Assembly (NCBI GenBank): GCA_032718475.1
Contig: JAUCBJ010008069.1
Location: forward strand, 1 to 64,000
Direction: 5' to 3'
DNA from: Nemertoderma westbladi
Taxonomy: Eukaryota > Xenacoelomorpha > Nemertodermatida > Nemertodermatidae
Length of the DNA stretch: 64,000 nt
The notes under the pieces were generated by a model. The model had not been told where the DNA came from and ran no database searches. It was given only the letters and a program-made list of their open reading frames with translations. Positions within the stretch are counted from its first letter, which is position 1, and every line of letters begins with the position of its first letter. Positions 1 through 13,200 of this stretch are shown here, piece by piece. The translations under genes and the position numbers were made by a program.

Positions 1-2800
1 TACCTACTCCACCCTTCGGTAAAGTAGAAGCCACTGCTCTAATAACCATAGTGTTCTGATACTCATGAGACTTACCTAGCCAATCTAATTGTCTGCAGAT
101 CTCCTGGATCTCATCGGAAAACTCGATAATTCCGCTACTAATAAACTTTCGGGGCGCTACTAACTTTGCATATAAGTACCCAGCGATGTTATTCCTATTA
201 CCATACCTGATGTTTAGTGTATCCCAAACTTGTCTTAATCCGTCTGGATGTCCAATAAACCTTAACGCCATTAACTTGGGAGATCCTTCCAAGCACTCGA
301 TGAGGTATCTAAGTTTTTCTCCATTAGATAGTACAGAGTTCTGTATGTTATCTTTGTAATATTCATTAAAAGGTAACCATTTCATCTCATCTCCATTGAA
401 CTTGACGATCTCTCCAACCTTTACCGCTTGCCGGGCTTCGGTTCTAGCCATTTGACGCGTAAAACTTTCTTGGGCCATCGTGCTATTTAATATCGAGTTA
501 TCGGTATATAAATTTCTCGGATTATGATCAGTTCTATAGGGAATATCATTATCAACAGGTCTATAATTACCCTTAATAGGGTTCACTATAGGAGTTTCTA
601 CTTCGCTAGCAGTATATATGCGTGTAGGCTCCACACCTTGCGCATGCAATACTTCAGACCTAACAGGTTGACACATTGTTACAGAGGGTGGTGGTATACC
701 CTTTTGGGTATTTACTAATTTATCGCGTTCAAGCGCGATACTTTGCTGCACTTCTTGCAACTCTAGCCTACTTTCCCTTACTGTGCCCTTGAATTGCTGG
801 ACAGTCTCCTGCATCTGCCCGAGCAGGATATCCATCCCCCGCCGTCTCTCGTCCACCCATTCGACCGCCGAAGCGGGAGTCGCCAACGTTGTAGCGGGCG
901 GACGAGGGACAACGGGCGACAAATTGTGAATATTTCGCTCGGGGTCCAGGACCTGAACTGTCTCTTGGGCAGTTCTGCGGGGCACAGGTAGCTTAGTGCT
1001 ATGCAGAGGGAATTTAGAGGTAGTTTCAGGGAGCACATGTGTGTCTATCACCGAAGGGGTGATTTCAAGAACAGGCCTAATTATTTCAGGCTCATCTACT
1101 ATAGTAGGGAGTCTTTCTATTTTAATTATTTGGTCTGTGGGCTCTGTACTACCTACTTTGGTGTTATTTAGTTGCCTTCTAACAGCTGGAGGCAAATCAG
1201 GCAATTTCTGCCGGTGGAATGTTCTTTTACGTCTGCTTAGGCGAGATCGATTTCCTCCGCCTTCGGTGTCGGTGGTATCGCCTTCCTCAGATGATGTATA
1301 CCCCTGTCTCTTGGGAGTAGATCGACTCATCATCTGCATATTGCTCGCTGTTAACTGTTTATTGAAGTTGTCTTGCCTCTCTTGAAGATTTTCCAACTCT
1401 AGTTGGGTTGCCTCTTCAGATGCCCTCCGTTCTGCTTCTGCCACTGCCTCTGCCGCCTTTCTTTCCGCTTCGGCCGCTGCCATTGCCGCCTTTCTTTCTG
1501 CTTCTGCCGCTTTTGCCTCTGCCGCTGCCTCTGCCGCTGCCGCTTTTGCCTCTGCCGCTGCCTCTGCCGCTGCCGCTTTTGTTTCTGCTTCTGCAGCTGC
1601 CACTGCTGCTGCTACTGCCGCTGCCTTTCTGTCTTCTATACGTTTTTTCTTTACTTGTTCTTCTTTGACTCTTGTCAGGCGGAGTTGTTCATCGAATTTA
1701 GCTTGGTTCGCCGCTAACCTATCCACATCAATTGCATCCAACACACGCTGGGCTCCTTCACTATTAGGGCTAAGCCCATCTAGTCTTCTCCGCAACTCTT
1801 CATCACCTACGAAACGCTGATAGTCTGACAGATAGATGTCAATGGCATCCCTCTTATGCGGTTTCTCTGCCGTCGCTTCACTTTCCACTTGGGAAAAAGT
1901 AGCGTCTGTTGATTCTCCATGGGTTGAGCGCTCCTCCAACTGAGCTTTCCACTGAGCTGCTCCTTGAACCTGGCGACTCACCCGTTGAAACCAAGTCTTT
2001 ACGGCAACTTGCAACGACGTGTCTTGCCTTCTTTTAGAAGCCTCCTCAAAGGCGGATAAGATTAGCCTAATCCGCAGAACTCTTTCTCTAACTTGATAAA
2101 GCAGCGATCCCTGCTCTTGAGGTCCTTGAGGTTGTTGAAAAAGTTGCTTTTCTATTCGCTCCATAGAGCTGAAGAATCCCTGTGCGTATCCGGCTGCGGA
2201 CCTCTTCCACACAGCTGGATCGATGGTTTCCTTGGCTACTCCCATCCGGTGTATGTCTTCCCAGGCAGCTTCTGATAAATCAAACGGGAGTCCGGGTCCG
2301 GGGAAGTTCCATTGCGACTCGACAATAGACTTCAGTTCTTCACTAGTGTATCCCGCGTAGCTATCTCTAGTTGACCGTTGACTTCTCGCCCAATCGATCT
2401 GGTGTTCTTCCACCGCGATCAATAACCCAGCGAGCACGGCTGCAGGAAGGATGAGAAGGGGATCCGTATAAACCGCATCCGTCATCTCTGCTCCGCTCTC
2501 GGGTGTCAGCTCTACAGTATCCTCACTACTGGAGCTGCTGGGCCGCTGAGGAATAAGTTCTTGACTAGCGGGTTGTTGCTGTTCCGCTGCCTTTTGGTCC
2601 CGCTTGACCTGAGCTCGAGTGCCTATGATAGACCTACGATGTTGGACCAGCCTAGGTTCTGTTATTACTACTGGAGGGATGACCTTCCTCACAGTGGGAG
2701 GTGAACTGGATTTACGACCAGACGGTTGTACGTCTCTATCTGAGTCGCAGATAGTTACATCTAATAAACTGTCTGACAGGTTCTGCTTAGTATCAGACAT
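1..2800 (-). CDS. BEL/Pao-type gag polyprotein (DUF1759), runs off left edge
   Basis: Reading the minus strand from the ATG at 2800, the frame stays open to the window edge, about 933 residues. The last 130 or so residues (plus 1-405) fit the DUF1759 gag domain of BEL/Pao retrotransposons: a KFNGDEMKWLPF start, a LRYLIECLEGSP helix, then VWDTLNIRYGN. Residues about 380-467 are an Ala/Glu/Lys/Arg block that should form a long charged helix or coiled coil. The N-terminal third is a Ser/Pro/Gln-rich linker. Gag proteins of this class package element RNA; zinc knuckles, protease and RT would lie beyond the edge. The intact frame suggests a young element or a domesticated gag. No LTR was identified in the 5' flank (plus 2801-5000). 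Confidence 0.8.
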   Translation of the reverse strand, partial: MSDTKQNLSDSLLDVTICDSDRDVQPSGRKSSSPPTVRKVIPPVVITEPRLVQHRRSIIGTRAQVKRDQKAAEQQQPASQELIPQRPSSSSSEDTVELTPESGAEMTDAVYTDPLLILPAAVLAGLLIAVEEHQIDWARSQRSTRDSYAGYTSEELKSIVESQWNFPGPGLPFDLSEAAWEDIHRMGVAKETIDPAVWKRSAAGYAQGFFSSMERIEKQLFQQPQGPQEQGSLLYQVRERVLRIRLILSAFEEASKRRQDTSLQVAVKTWFQRVSRQVQGAAQWKAQLEERSTHGESTDATFSQVESEATAEKPHKRDAIDIYLSDYQRFVGDEELRRRLDGLSPNSEGAQRVLDAIDVDRLAANQAKFDEQLRLTRVKEEQVKKKRIEDRKAAAVAAAVAAAEAETKAAAAEAAAEAKAAAAEAAAEAKAAEAERKAAMAAAEAERKAAEAVAEAERRASEEATQLELENLQERQDNFNKQLTASNMQMMSRSTPKRQGYTSSEEGDTTDTEGGGNRSRLSRRKRTFHRQKLPDLPPAVRRQLNNTKVGSTEPTDQIIKIERLPTIVDEPEIIRPVLEITPSVIDTHVLPETTSKFPLHSTKLPVPRRTAQETVQVLDPERNIHNLSPVVPRPPATTLATPASAVEWVDERRRGMDILLGQMQETVQQFKGTVRESRLELQEVQQSIALERDKLVNTQKGIPPPSVTMCQPVRSEVLHAQGVEPTRIYTASEVETPIVNPIKGNYRPVDNDIPYRTDHNPRNLYTDNSILNSTMAQESFTRQMARTEARQAVKVGEIVKFNGDEMKWLPFNEYYKDNIQNSVLSNGEKLRYLIECLEGSPKLMALRFIGHPDGLRQVWDTLNIRYGNRNNIAGYLYAKLVAPRKFISSGIIEFSDEIQEICRQLDWLGKSHEYQNTMVIRAVASTLPKGGVG

Positions 2801-2935
2801 GACTAGGTATGTACAGTTGAATGCCTACTGCTATATTACAGTCTAAGCAAGTCTAGTAACTCAGTATGAACTGCTAGCCTAGTAATTAATTACCGTTACT
2901 GCTACTCAGTGTAGCGTGATATATATAGAATATAT

Positions 2936-3186
2936 TAGAATACCGGTATACTTATAGTATATATAACTATATAAGTATTATTACAGACTAGGTTTATCAC
3001 AGAATACCGGTATAATTTTAGCACAAATATATATAAATATATAATAGGCCTATCGGAAATACCGGTATACAGCTTACAGTTTGTAGGATATATAATTCTG
3101 AAATAGAATTAATTACAAGTACCGGTATAATTTCAGCCTAGATTTATAGAAGTAAAGATAATAGGCCTATCGTAAATACCGGTATA
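2936..3186. repeat. Degenerate TACCGGTATA repeat tract
   Basis: The palindrome TACCGGTATA recurs at least five times in about 250 bp, separated by AT-rich spacers that also repeat (ATAGGCCTATCG occurs twice). It lies just upstream of the gag-type ORF on the minus strand, so it could belong to that element's 5' region. No function is visible. Confidence 0.6.
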
Positions 3187-4127
3187 TCAATTATTTCAAA
3201 TAATTGAATTTCTGTTACTTTAGGGTTACTTGGTTACTTTACTTACTTTATTACCGTTATTTGAGCAGTAATCCAACTTATATTGAGACCTAATGGTTGT
3301 ATGGTAGGCCTACGATTTATAAATCGTTAGATTTGATTTATAATATATATATACCCGTTTTAATGGGTTTTGTCAATGTTTGAAATAAATGTTATTATTT
3401 CTGGGGAGTAATCACTACACAAAGCGGTGCGCTTTCAGTGAAGTGTTACTTATGAGACACTAAAACAAATAATACTAATTTACCTAAGTTACTTAATACT
3501 ACAAATTACGTACAATTCGGGTGAGATTACAATCTCTAAATAAACACAAAAATTTTACAAAAACACAAATACGAATTTTTAGGGTAATTTTACAAGAAGT
3601 CTACAAACCAGCCTAACAAAGGGTTAGAAAACCGGTTATTACAACGGACAGGGTACTACGGTATTTGAAATAATAAGTAGTAGTAAATACACTGCGTTGT
3701 CTAGATAGGAAAATACCACCGCCTGACGACCTATAGCCGTATCGCTATAGGTTCTACGTTATGTATCACGGAGTGTTCCTACCTAGAAGTTAATAGAGCT
3801 AATCGAATGTGCCTATCAACCACTTTACAACACAAATATAATGCCTACAATAATTACTTCGGAAAGTACTGTACACTAAACCCTAAATTAGGTACGAGTA
3901 CTTGTATAACAAATAATCAGTAGTTAAATATACTTGAACAGCTAAAAGAACCACGGCATCTGCTGGAGTGACCGATGCACAAAATCACCAGTCTTTACCT
4001 ACGCCGAGCAGCCCGTGTAGTACCGAGGTTAATTTAACTATAGCGGTATGTATAACAAACACAATTACTGTAGGAACAAACTTGGGGACTTGAATGTTGC
4101 GAATAATCGCATAAACTCTGAATAATA

Positions 4128-4703
4128 AATATTACGCTACGCGTACAAACTACTCAAACAAAATACAGACCGAACACTGACAGACTACTATCAAGCCTAA
4201 ACAAACTACGGTATATGCAGACTCCGAAATGATTAGGGAGTATGCGCTCTAACCCAGTAGTGCGACTTATTCTTTAGTTGGGGGTTTACCTTACAGCGTT
4301 CGCTGCCCCTACTGCCTAATCGTACTTAATCGGACAGATGATCTACACACGCGGCAATCCGTTCAGACTTAACAACAGCCAGACAACTATCCAGCCTACA
4401 AATTATTTAAATAAAATTATACGCTACCCGTACAGACTTACACAAACAAAGTACAGACTAAACGATGGCAGACTACTCTCAAGCCTAAATAAATTACAGG
4501 ACATGCAGACTCCGAAATGATTAGGGAGTATGCGCTCTAACCCAGTAGTGCGACTTATTCTTTAGTTGGGGGTTTACCTTACAGCGTTGCTGCCCCTACT
4601 TCCTAACCGTACTTAATCGGACAAGTGCTCTACACACACTGCAATTCGTTCGGACCTAACAGCAATCAGACAACAGCTCAGCCTACAAATTGTCTGTACA
4701 ATC
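4128..4703. repeat. Two-copy tandem duplication, 288-bp period
   Basis: The string ACTCCGAAATGATTAGGGAG starts at 4221 and again at 4509, and about 110 bp around it is nearly identical in the two copies. The flanking sequence (ACGCTACGCGTAC / ACGCTACCCGTAC) also repeats with the same period but has diverged more. The unit is noncoding. It may be part of the LTR or leader of the element on the left, which cannot be tested without its other end. Confidence 0.75.
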
Positions 4704-6749
4704 TGATCAGGTTTACACGCCTTCTGTTCAATACTGGCCTACAAATAAATAAAACTTGACAGAAATAAGTAAAATCTCAATAAAAAACCAGGGCGGCCGT
4801 TCCCTGATTAAATACTAAGACCTACCGGTATACAACTATCAAAATCGAATAATACTGCTGTACCTGTACTGCTGTAGGTACCGGTCCGGGTGGTTAGGTA
4901 GTCAGGCCTACTGGTACCGGTTCTGGCAGTTGGGCCTACTGACCTACAGATGTACCGGTTGACCGGTACTTTCAACTTTATTGCTTACTGCAATAAGAAG
5001 CTATATCCTTTAATGTTCGCGCTTTCAGACCTTTGGCAGTTTAACCCACCAAATTAAGATGTCTTCTAGATATTAAATCAGTTTTTAGTCTATGACAAGT
5101 ATTTGATTCACTACACTAGTCGAAACCAATCCGTGCGCGACCATTCACCCGCTGGATATTCCCGGGAGATTGGGTTCGACGGTTTAATTTTATTGCTATG
5201 TAAGCCTAATGTATTATTCGACTGACAGTATTATATAATCTCTGACAATATTATTCACCTTCGGGAATATTAACAGTTCCTTTAGGACGTGGCGCTTTAT
5301 CTATATAAACAGAGTTATGACTTAAACTACTCACAACGATATGGCTTAATTATAATTCACATATATGGCGCATTCTTTAGGAATTGCTTCTTTAACAGAC
5401 TCACTCATACACAATGCTGCACAATACTGCACACTAATCTGCCAATCTTCACTGATTTTAGTCACATATAAAAGGAACACAGGCTGACTCATGTAGGGTC
5501 TATCAAATAACATTGGATTCACTTCAAACCACTTTAACATAAGTCACAATCGTTTATCTGTAACCCTTCTCTCTTACCTTCGGTATATCAAGAACATTGG
5601 GTTTCGGGGTTGTTTATCGTTATTCCAAATATAATAATTCATCAACCATATTATGAAGAACTGACCGCAAATAGCAGTATAAAACAACAACTGAACACTG
5701 ATTGTTACGAGTTTGCAATGTTTCAGCAGTCAGGATGTATGATCAGTTAGCAGTAGTCTTTAGGTATGTTAAATTGCAGTTAAAGGATATATGCCCTTTA
5801 TAATTAAACCTACTAGTGTACGACTAAAACAGTAAAGCACAAAATACTTCCAAGCCGTTCTTTCTTTGGCTCAAGACTGAATGTAAACACTGCACATAGG
5901 CATTGCGTCATTTCTCGGAAATTTTCTGTACAAGGAGCCACAAAAACGCTCTCATTGGCTGACTGAACTGAGAGACGCCGTAGAACAAAGGAAATCAACA
6001 CGTATGAATGTCAGCTGTTAACCGTAGTCATAGTAACTACTGTTCAAGAGTAGCTATCACCCCTTTGCGTCACGAATTGCCATAGAATCATAAAATATGC
6101 CTTTCACAGTACACATACGGAGGAAATAGGTCTTAGATCCTCTAAAAACACCGATACAGCAATAATACGGTCTCTTACACTTATTAAATCAACTACAGAG
6201 TATTTTAATGTAAAAGATAATAAAAATAACGGGGCAATTCAGCAAAGGCTTTTACACACACCAGCTACTTTACTTTAGTAGGTACTGTTTATACCAGCAA
6301 AATAAATAATTATATAGGTAGGCCTACACTCCACCTCAAAATTTTTATTATAGGCCAAGCTAGTTTTTGCAATATATTTTTATGAACATGTTCTAGAACA
6401 TGTTATCTCATTTATTAAAAAAATAAAATTGTTCTAGAACAAATATTTTGTGATATTGTGATAATTGTAGCTCAACTATTCTATATTTGGAAAATTTTTC
6501 GCAATTGCGCTGCAGAAGCTTTTGAAGCCGACATTTGCAATTCAAAGTTGTGCTAAATGGTGTCGGACGTTTCGTGTTGGACGTTACATAATAATTTGCA
6601 ATATTTAGCCACCTCTGTCGGCTTTATTTTTTGTCTTTACTCTAGATATCATTTGAATCGCCTTCATCTGCAGATTCTGAATCTGAAAACCATTTTAAAT
6701 TTCACCAAGAATTGCCAAATATAGCTGCCTATTATCAAACTACAGTAGA
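4704..6749. other. AT-rich region with no gene recognised
   Basis: Only short chance ORFs are present. The words ACCGGT and TAGGCCTA are frequent around 4820-4960. Nothing was recognised as coding or RNA. Confidence 0.5.
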
Positions 6750-7865
6750 AAGCCAGCAAGCTGGCTGGAAGGAGCCCGGGGGAAGAATCCTAGCCAAGAC
6801 TATTACAAATGAACTATGTCAGTCAGCTGTAGGCCTAGTAAGTACAGTAGGCCTAAACTAAACAATTGTCTAAACTGTAAGGCGTGTGAGGCTAGCTGAC
6901 TTTGTCGATCGTCGCATATAATAAAAAATTAAACTTTGCAACCACTAATAAAAATATAATTCGATCGTCGCATATAATAAAAAATTAAACTTTGCAACCA
7001 CTAATAAAAATATAATATGAAGCAAATAAGCACGTTTACAAGATATAAGATTACCGAATATTTATGAAAAAATGCTCATGATGCACAACCAGGACACCGA
7101 GCGAGTGATGACCCTGAACCCACCATAGAACCACACCATATTATAAATGAAGACTCCATTTCCATACTATTATTACAACACCGGCTGCTAAGGCAATCAA
7201 CCAATGCTGCATTATAGAACAAAACTACAGTAACAATATAAAGGGGTAGCTATAGTTACTAAAACTAAAACACAAACAAAGCGCAAATATCCTAGCTGTT
7301 CCACATTAGTGTCAGTAGTTCTAGTAAGATAATAATAGTGATAACAGTTTCATTCAATTTTTTGAATAAATACAAATTATATAATATATTATAGAGCAAA
7401 TGTATAAACAAAAACTCAACTAATATATTATGAAAATTGAAGGTCTAAACAATATGAAACAAATTAATACATTATCAAAGACAAATTAAATTTTAGCATC
7501 ACAACAACTACAGTATATCCAAGAAATTCAACAAAACCGCAAATCAGCAAAGTGAAAAGGGGGGACAGTTCCCCCCTTCAACCCCCCTTTCAATCAGCAC
7601 CCCGTCCCAAAAGCAAAGCCGCACCCAGACCCAGTCCAGCAGAACAACCTATGGAGATAGATATTATGACAACACACCCGGTTCTTTTAAATTTATGTGA
7701 TTTGAGTTTTATGCTCGCACCACTATTGAGTTTTATAATATTTGTAAGAAATGTTAAAACTTATCGTATGCCAATGTAGTAATGGTATTAAAATATAATT
7801 AAATTAATTTGCACTATTAATGCTTCAGCTAAAAAATGATGCTAATCCTATGTAATAAAAAAAAT
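6750..7865. repeat. Interspersed repeat family, copy A
   Basis: The stretch 6758-6800 (AGAAAGCCAGCAAGCTGGCT, then GGAGCCCGGGGGAAGAA) matches 9681-9722. The tail 7663-7865 (GACAACACACCCGGTTCTTT onward, through TATGCCAATGTAGTAATGG) matches 9857-10045. Between the two matching ends copy A holds about 600 bp absent from copy B, so it carries an insertion or copy B a deletion. A 56-bp tandem duplication lies inside it. Confidence 0.7.
6905..7016. repeat. 56-bp tandem duplication
   Basis: TCGATCGTCGCATATAATAA begins at 6905 and again at 6961, and the two 56-bp units are identical. It lies inside interspersed repeat copy A. The single-copy counterpart is near 9828, with diverged sequence, so this is a local recent duplication. 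Confidence 0.9.
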
Positions 7866-9118
7866 ATGAATATTATAACGAACCTGCCTATTAATAGGCC
7901 AGGGTAGTTCTTGTCAAGAGTTGAGCCGTTTAAAAACACGATGTGGTTGTGTGTGTGTGTGTGTATAACCATCCAATATCTCAAAAACTCAAGCAGGTAC
8001 GCAAAAATTTTCATAACAAACTCTCCATAAATTTTGGTTGCGCACAAGACTGTATATTTTTTGTGCCGTTTCGATCACGGGGTCACTGGAAAATAGCGGT
8101 TTTGAAAATTTAAAGTCGAATTTCACCGATTTCAACTCGTCGAGTATGCACCAACTTTTTTATTTGAGATATTCAGTCATCTGAGCAACATATTTGAGCC
8201 TCAGAATCTTTTCAAATATCGCCAATCTCGCACAGAACGTCGCCAAAATTTGTTAGTCCGGCAAAAAAACGCACAAATTCGTCTAAAAGAGTAAATTATT
8301 TAGTTGCAGATGTCATTGAACCCGATACCTAAACGGTATCCGATACACACACCACCAGCCAGCCAGTTCAATGGAGAGTGAGTGAATGGATAGGGAATTA
8401 ATGCTATCCTACCAGCAGCAGTCTGCCTCTAACAAGCCGGACATTCTCAGCGTTGCTAAGACACGGGAAGGAATTACTCCGTATTGACTGTCATTAGGCA
8501 GTTGAGCCTGCATGTGAATTATTTGATAAAAATTCAATATTTAATTGTAAATCAATAAATAACTATAAAACTTGACATTAATCTCGAGTATAAAGTAAAG
8601 ACTTTAATAGAATGGGACACGGCGAATTTTAATTTTAATTGTTAATTGAATGTTAATTTTATACCATATGGGATAAATGTTACCCCCCTAAATAATTAAT
8701 TACCGATAGAAGAATCGAAATAATTCGATTACTCAACCATACAATTTAGCTGAAGATATTAATTTAGATTATGGCTTCCGACATTTATGGCTTCCGACAC
8801 ACACACACACACACAGACTTTTGAAAAACGGCCATAGTATAATTATATCAGTTCGCTGATGGCTCGCCATTCGTGTCTCGCCCCACATACAGTTGATGTT
8901 TGATTACTGTCTGGGTTAGAGTGAGATAGTAATAAATTTGGCAAGTAATATACTTCTCTGCAGTTTGGGCTATCCATTCAATAAATAGTAGTAGCTTACT
9001 AGGCCCACATGAGTACTACTGTAGCAGCTGGTGTTTCTATCGTTGAGTTGATGGCAATTATCGTGTTTTCATTTTCGCTCACTCATGGTACTGGTTTGAG
9101 GGGCAGGTTCGTTTATAG
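7866..9118. other. Repeat-like noncoding region with short GT/CA runs
   Basis: There is a GT microsatellite near 7947-7964 and a CA run near 8798-8815. The stretch 8050-8330 has no ORF of note. Nothing was recognised as a gene. Confidence 0.5.
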
Positions 9119-9699
9119 CCAGCTTGCTGGCTTTCTAGTTTTTAAGAACATTCTACATATATCCTACACAAAATAATCAGCCCAATGATTCGTGGAATAA
9201 TAATATAAGCCTACTGCACTGGTATAATTTATTTTGTTTATTGACAACTCAACTATTTTCTGTCTATCCCTGAGAGCTGATAAAGGATGTGTAGACTCAG
9301 CCAGCAGCCAGCAGCAGGAGGGGTGTAGTCAAGAAATTCTGCCTTGATGGAATTCTATCTCAGCCAGCCCTTATCTCAACCATTACTACACAGCTAGCTG
9401 CTGCAGCAACTCAGGCAGGAGTTGTTACTTTACCATTGCTTTTAATTTCGCGACAAAATAATTTCAAAAAAACGAATTATATCGAATACCACACATTGAA
9501 TTGATCTGATATTTTGTAACGCGATTATGAACCTCCAAAGCAATTTACTTGTAAAATTTCAACAAAATCGCCAGGCAGGAAGTGCCTGAACCTAGATAAT
9601 TATCAGTCAGTCAGTCAGTCAGTGTTATATATCCTGAGATTTTTACAGTAAGTATCCCGCCTGTCGAGCGGGCTCCTAACTAGAAAGCCAGCAAGCTGG
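9119..9699. mobile_element. MITE-like unit with 22-bp perfect terminal inverted repeats
   Basis: The 22 bp at 9119-9140 (ending GGCTTTCTAGTT) and at 9678-9699 (starting AACTAGAAAGCC) are exact inverted repeats, giving a unit of about 581 bp. The core GCCAGCAAGCTGGC of each terminus is itself a hairpin. On the right end a second inverted pair, GGGCTCC at 9670 and GGAGCCC at 9707, encloses the first. There is no ORF inside. Target duplication was not found. The interior recurs at 13672-13950 and 15285-15565. Confidence 0.65.
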
Positions 9700-10045
9700 C
9701 TGGAAGGAGCCCGGGGGAAGAAGCCTATTAAAAGACTATTACAAATTAACCTTGTCGGTCAGCAGTAAGTAAACTAAACTATAAACTAAACTAAACTAAA
9801 CTAAACTAGCTGACTTTGTGGCTCGTCCCACATAATAAAAAATGAAACTTTGCTATGACAACACATCCGGTTCTTTTAAATTTGCGTGATTTGAGTTTTA
9901 TGCTCGCACCACTATTTGTAAGAAATGTTAAAACTTATCTTACAGTATGCCAATGTAGTAATGGTATTAAAATATATTTAAATTAATTTACACTATTAAT
10001 GCTTTGGCAGCTAAAAAATGATGCTAATCCTATGTAATAATAAAA
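9119..10045. repeat. Interspersed repeat family, copy B
   Basis: This copy joins the 581-bp inverted-repeat unit to the same tail seen in copy A (9857-10045). It includes GTCAGTCAGTCAGTCAGT near 9605 and an AACTA run near 9769-9808. It ends about 170 bp before the reverse transcriptase ORF. Confidence 0.7.
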
Positions 10046-10217
10046 TAAGAATATTATTTTTAAGATTTAAAAATTTTCAAAGTAATTAAATTTATAGATA
10101 GTACTGCCTGACTGCCCAACTGCCCGAACCGGCCTATATACTGCTGTACTGCTGTACTGATATACCTACAGACAACCTATATCAACAACCTCTGCCCGTG
10201 AGAGGGCAGAGGGCGCG

Positions 10218-13200
10218 ATGGCCGGCAGCCTGGACGCCTCCGCGATGAACCGGAGCATTGTTGGGCACTCCTCCTGCCCACAGTGCCGCCGGGAAATCGC
10301 GGTAAACTCCGACGGGCGACTCCGTGTCCACGGACCGCTCGCCAGTAGGTGTCCAGGCTCGCGTACCCCCACCGGAACTGTATTCCCTTCATCTCTCCGT
10401 CCTCCTCCTCCTACATCTACACCTCCACCCACTACTTCCACTCCTATTCCTCTACCACCGTGCCCCCCGACTTTCGACTGGGCCACCCTTGGGGAGTGGG
10501 ATGTCTTGGCGCGGCTGCGGAACAGCAAACAACGGCAGCTGCGCCACGTCCCCAGGGCCGCGCGTTCCAACTTTGCAGACCTCCTCGCTGACATCCTCGG
10601 GGAGGTAGCCACGCGGCCCAACGAGCCCCAGGGGTGGCTTAAACTACTGACCGTCAGCCACCACTGCCTCGCTACGCCCAAACGAGGGGGTCGGCGCCAC
10701 ACTCGGTCACTCGCTGCCACAATCAACGCGCGAGTGGCCGCCTTCCGTGCCGACCCCTTCGCGGACTCTAACTCCCCCGCCCCCCCAACTGCCACGAAGA
10801 AGCGTGGTGGTGCAGAGCGACTCGCGACGGCCGTAGCCGAAAAGATCGAGGACTCTGACGTGAAGGGCGCCATCCGGTTGGCATCCTCAGCAGACTCACT
10901 TGCGCCCAACACGCCGGAGACACTGGAGGCGTTGCGGAAGAAACACCCCGCACGGCCCGACAACCGCCGTCCCAACCCACCTCCAGTGGACCTCAACACT
11001 ACGGCCTCGCCTTGTTCCTCTACTACCGCCCGCAGACTTATCCTGTCGTTCCCGAGCGGCAGTGCCGGAGGACCAGATGGGTTGCGGCCCCAAATACTCA
11101 AAGACCTGATCTCCCCCACCAACGGAGAGGCCGCGGCCCGTCTTCTACAACGACTCGCGGGATTCCTAGACACCACCACCTCCGGAGAAGTTCCCCTCGC
11201 CATCCGCCCCACCTTCTACGGCGCGAATCTCTTCGCGTTCACGAAGACGGAGGGTGGGGTGCGCCCGATCGCCGTTGGCAACACTCTGCGGCGATTGGTG
11301 GGGAAATACTCCGGCTTCCTAGCCCAGGGACCCCGTACCTCTTCCTATGGCACTGTCCAGCTCGGGATCGGCACCAAACTCGGCGCCGAAGCGGCGGCCC
11401 ACGCAGCGAGGGCACTCTCCTCCTCCCCGAACCCACCCGGTAGTGTGTTGCTGAAGATCGACTTCAGCAACGCATTTAACTCCATCCGGCGGGATTCCAT
11501 GCTCGAAACTGTGTACCAGTGTTACCCCAGCGTGTACAACTCCACGCTGGCGGCGTACGGAGCGCCTAGCTTCCTCCTCCATGGGGAGGATACACTCCTC
11601 TCTGAGGAAGGAGTTCAGCAAGGCGATGCGGACGGACCCCGGCTTTTCGGCGACACGGTGAACCCATTCATCCAGTCGCTGCAGTCGAGGTTTAACATCT
11701 GGTACCTAGACGACGGGAATCTCGCTGACCACTACCGGGTGGTGTTAGACGACCTCCGATCCGTCATCCTCGAGGGAGGTCGTTGCGGACTCCGGATCAA
11801 CCCCTCCAAGTCGGAACTCTTCTTCCTTGGGGAGGAATCTCCGGAGTCCCGTCTATCCATCCAACGCAGGTTCGACGAGGTCTGCGAGGGGATTCAGGTG
11901 CGCCCACTAGAAGACCTGAAGATCCTGGGCGCACCCATAGGAGACAATGCCATCGTCTCCTGTCTCGACAACAAACTCGCGGACCTCCGGACTCTCGTCT
12001 CCCGACTCCCTCTCCTCGACTCCCATCACGCCTTCTTCCTCCTGCGGTGCTCCTTCACCATTCCGCGATTGACGTACTTCCTCCGAACGGCTCCGTGTTT
12101 CGACTTCCCGGGGCTGCTGGAGGAGTACGATTCCATCCAGCGGAGCACCCTGCAGGAGATCTCCAACGTCCACCTGGACGACTCCGCGTGGGCACAATCC
12201 TGTTTGCCTGCGCGTTGCGGGGGTCTAGGACTGACCTCGGCTGTGCAGCTCGCACCTTCCGCCTTTCTGGCTTCCGCGGCTGCCTGCTCTGGACTCTCCT
12301 ACTCCCTCTTTGAGTCTCCGGTGGACGCCCCCTCCCCATCCCACAACCGTGCCCTCGCTGCGTGGTCAACGACTCTCGACCCTGTCGTGACCCCCGTTCC
12401 CCCGCCTCTAGCGCCACCATCCTTTACGCCACCGCCACCGCCACCACACGCGACGCCACCGCCACCATCCGCGACACCACCGCCTCCACCACCCACGACG
12501 CCACAACCCACGACGCCACCGCCACCAGCCCTGACACCACCGCCTCCACCCACGACGACGCCACCACCCACTACGCCACCGCTACCACCCGCGACATCAC
12601 CGCATCCACCCACGACGCTACCACCCACGACACCACCGCCACCGTCCGCAACACCAACCACCCCCGCTGCTTTTCCGTCCGCGGCCACCAAGCAGTGGGC
12701 CTACCTGGCCCCTGTCCACGAGGCCAGGCTAACAGCCCTGCGGGAGTCCCTCCCACCATCCGGGGTGGCGAGGTTGAACTCCCTGGACCACCCCGCCGCA
12801 GGCTGCTGGCTTGACGCCATCCCCGTCAGCTCTCTGGGACTGAAGCTGACGGACTCGCAGTTCCGGATCTCGGTCGGCACTCGCCTTGGGAGCAGGCTAA
12901 CCGAGCCCCACAGCTGTGCCCGGTGTGGCAAGGATGTTCTGTCGGATGGCCTTCATGGGCTATCCTGCTCCAGGAGCCTCGGCAGACTTCCGCGCCACTC
13001 AATGGTTAACGACATTGTTCGCCGGGCGCTCATCAGCTGTGGCGTCCCCGCTACGCTCGAGCCTCTAGGCTTGTGTAGAGGGGATGGGAAGCGAGTAGAT
13101 GGCGTCACCCTGGTCCCGTGGAGCCGCGGACGGTTCCTCACGTGGGACGCGACGGTGGCGGACCCTCTGGCACCCAGCCACCTCGCCCAGACTCTATCCG

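Noticed and set aside
1403-1717. Cys/Leu/Pro-rich plus-strand ORFs
   Set aside because: They are antisense to the Ala/Glu/Lys helix of the gag ORF and reflect its codon repeat.
10166-11212. 348-residue minus-strand ORF
   Set aside because: It is antisense to the GC-rich RT ORF, with no domain and Arg/Ala/Gly-rich composition typical of a shadow frame.
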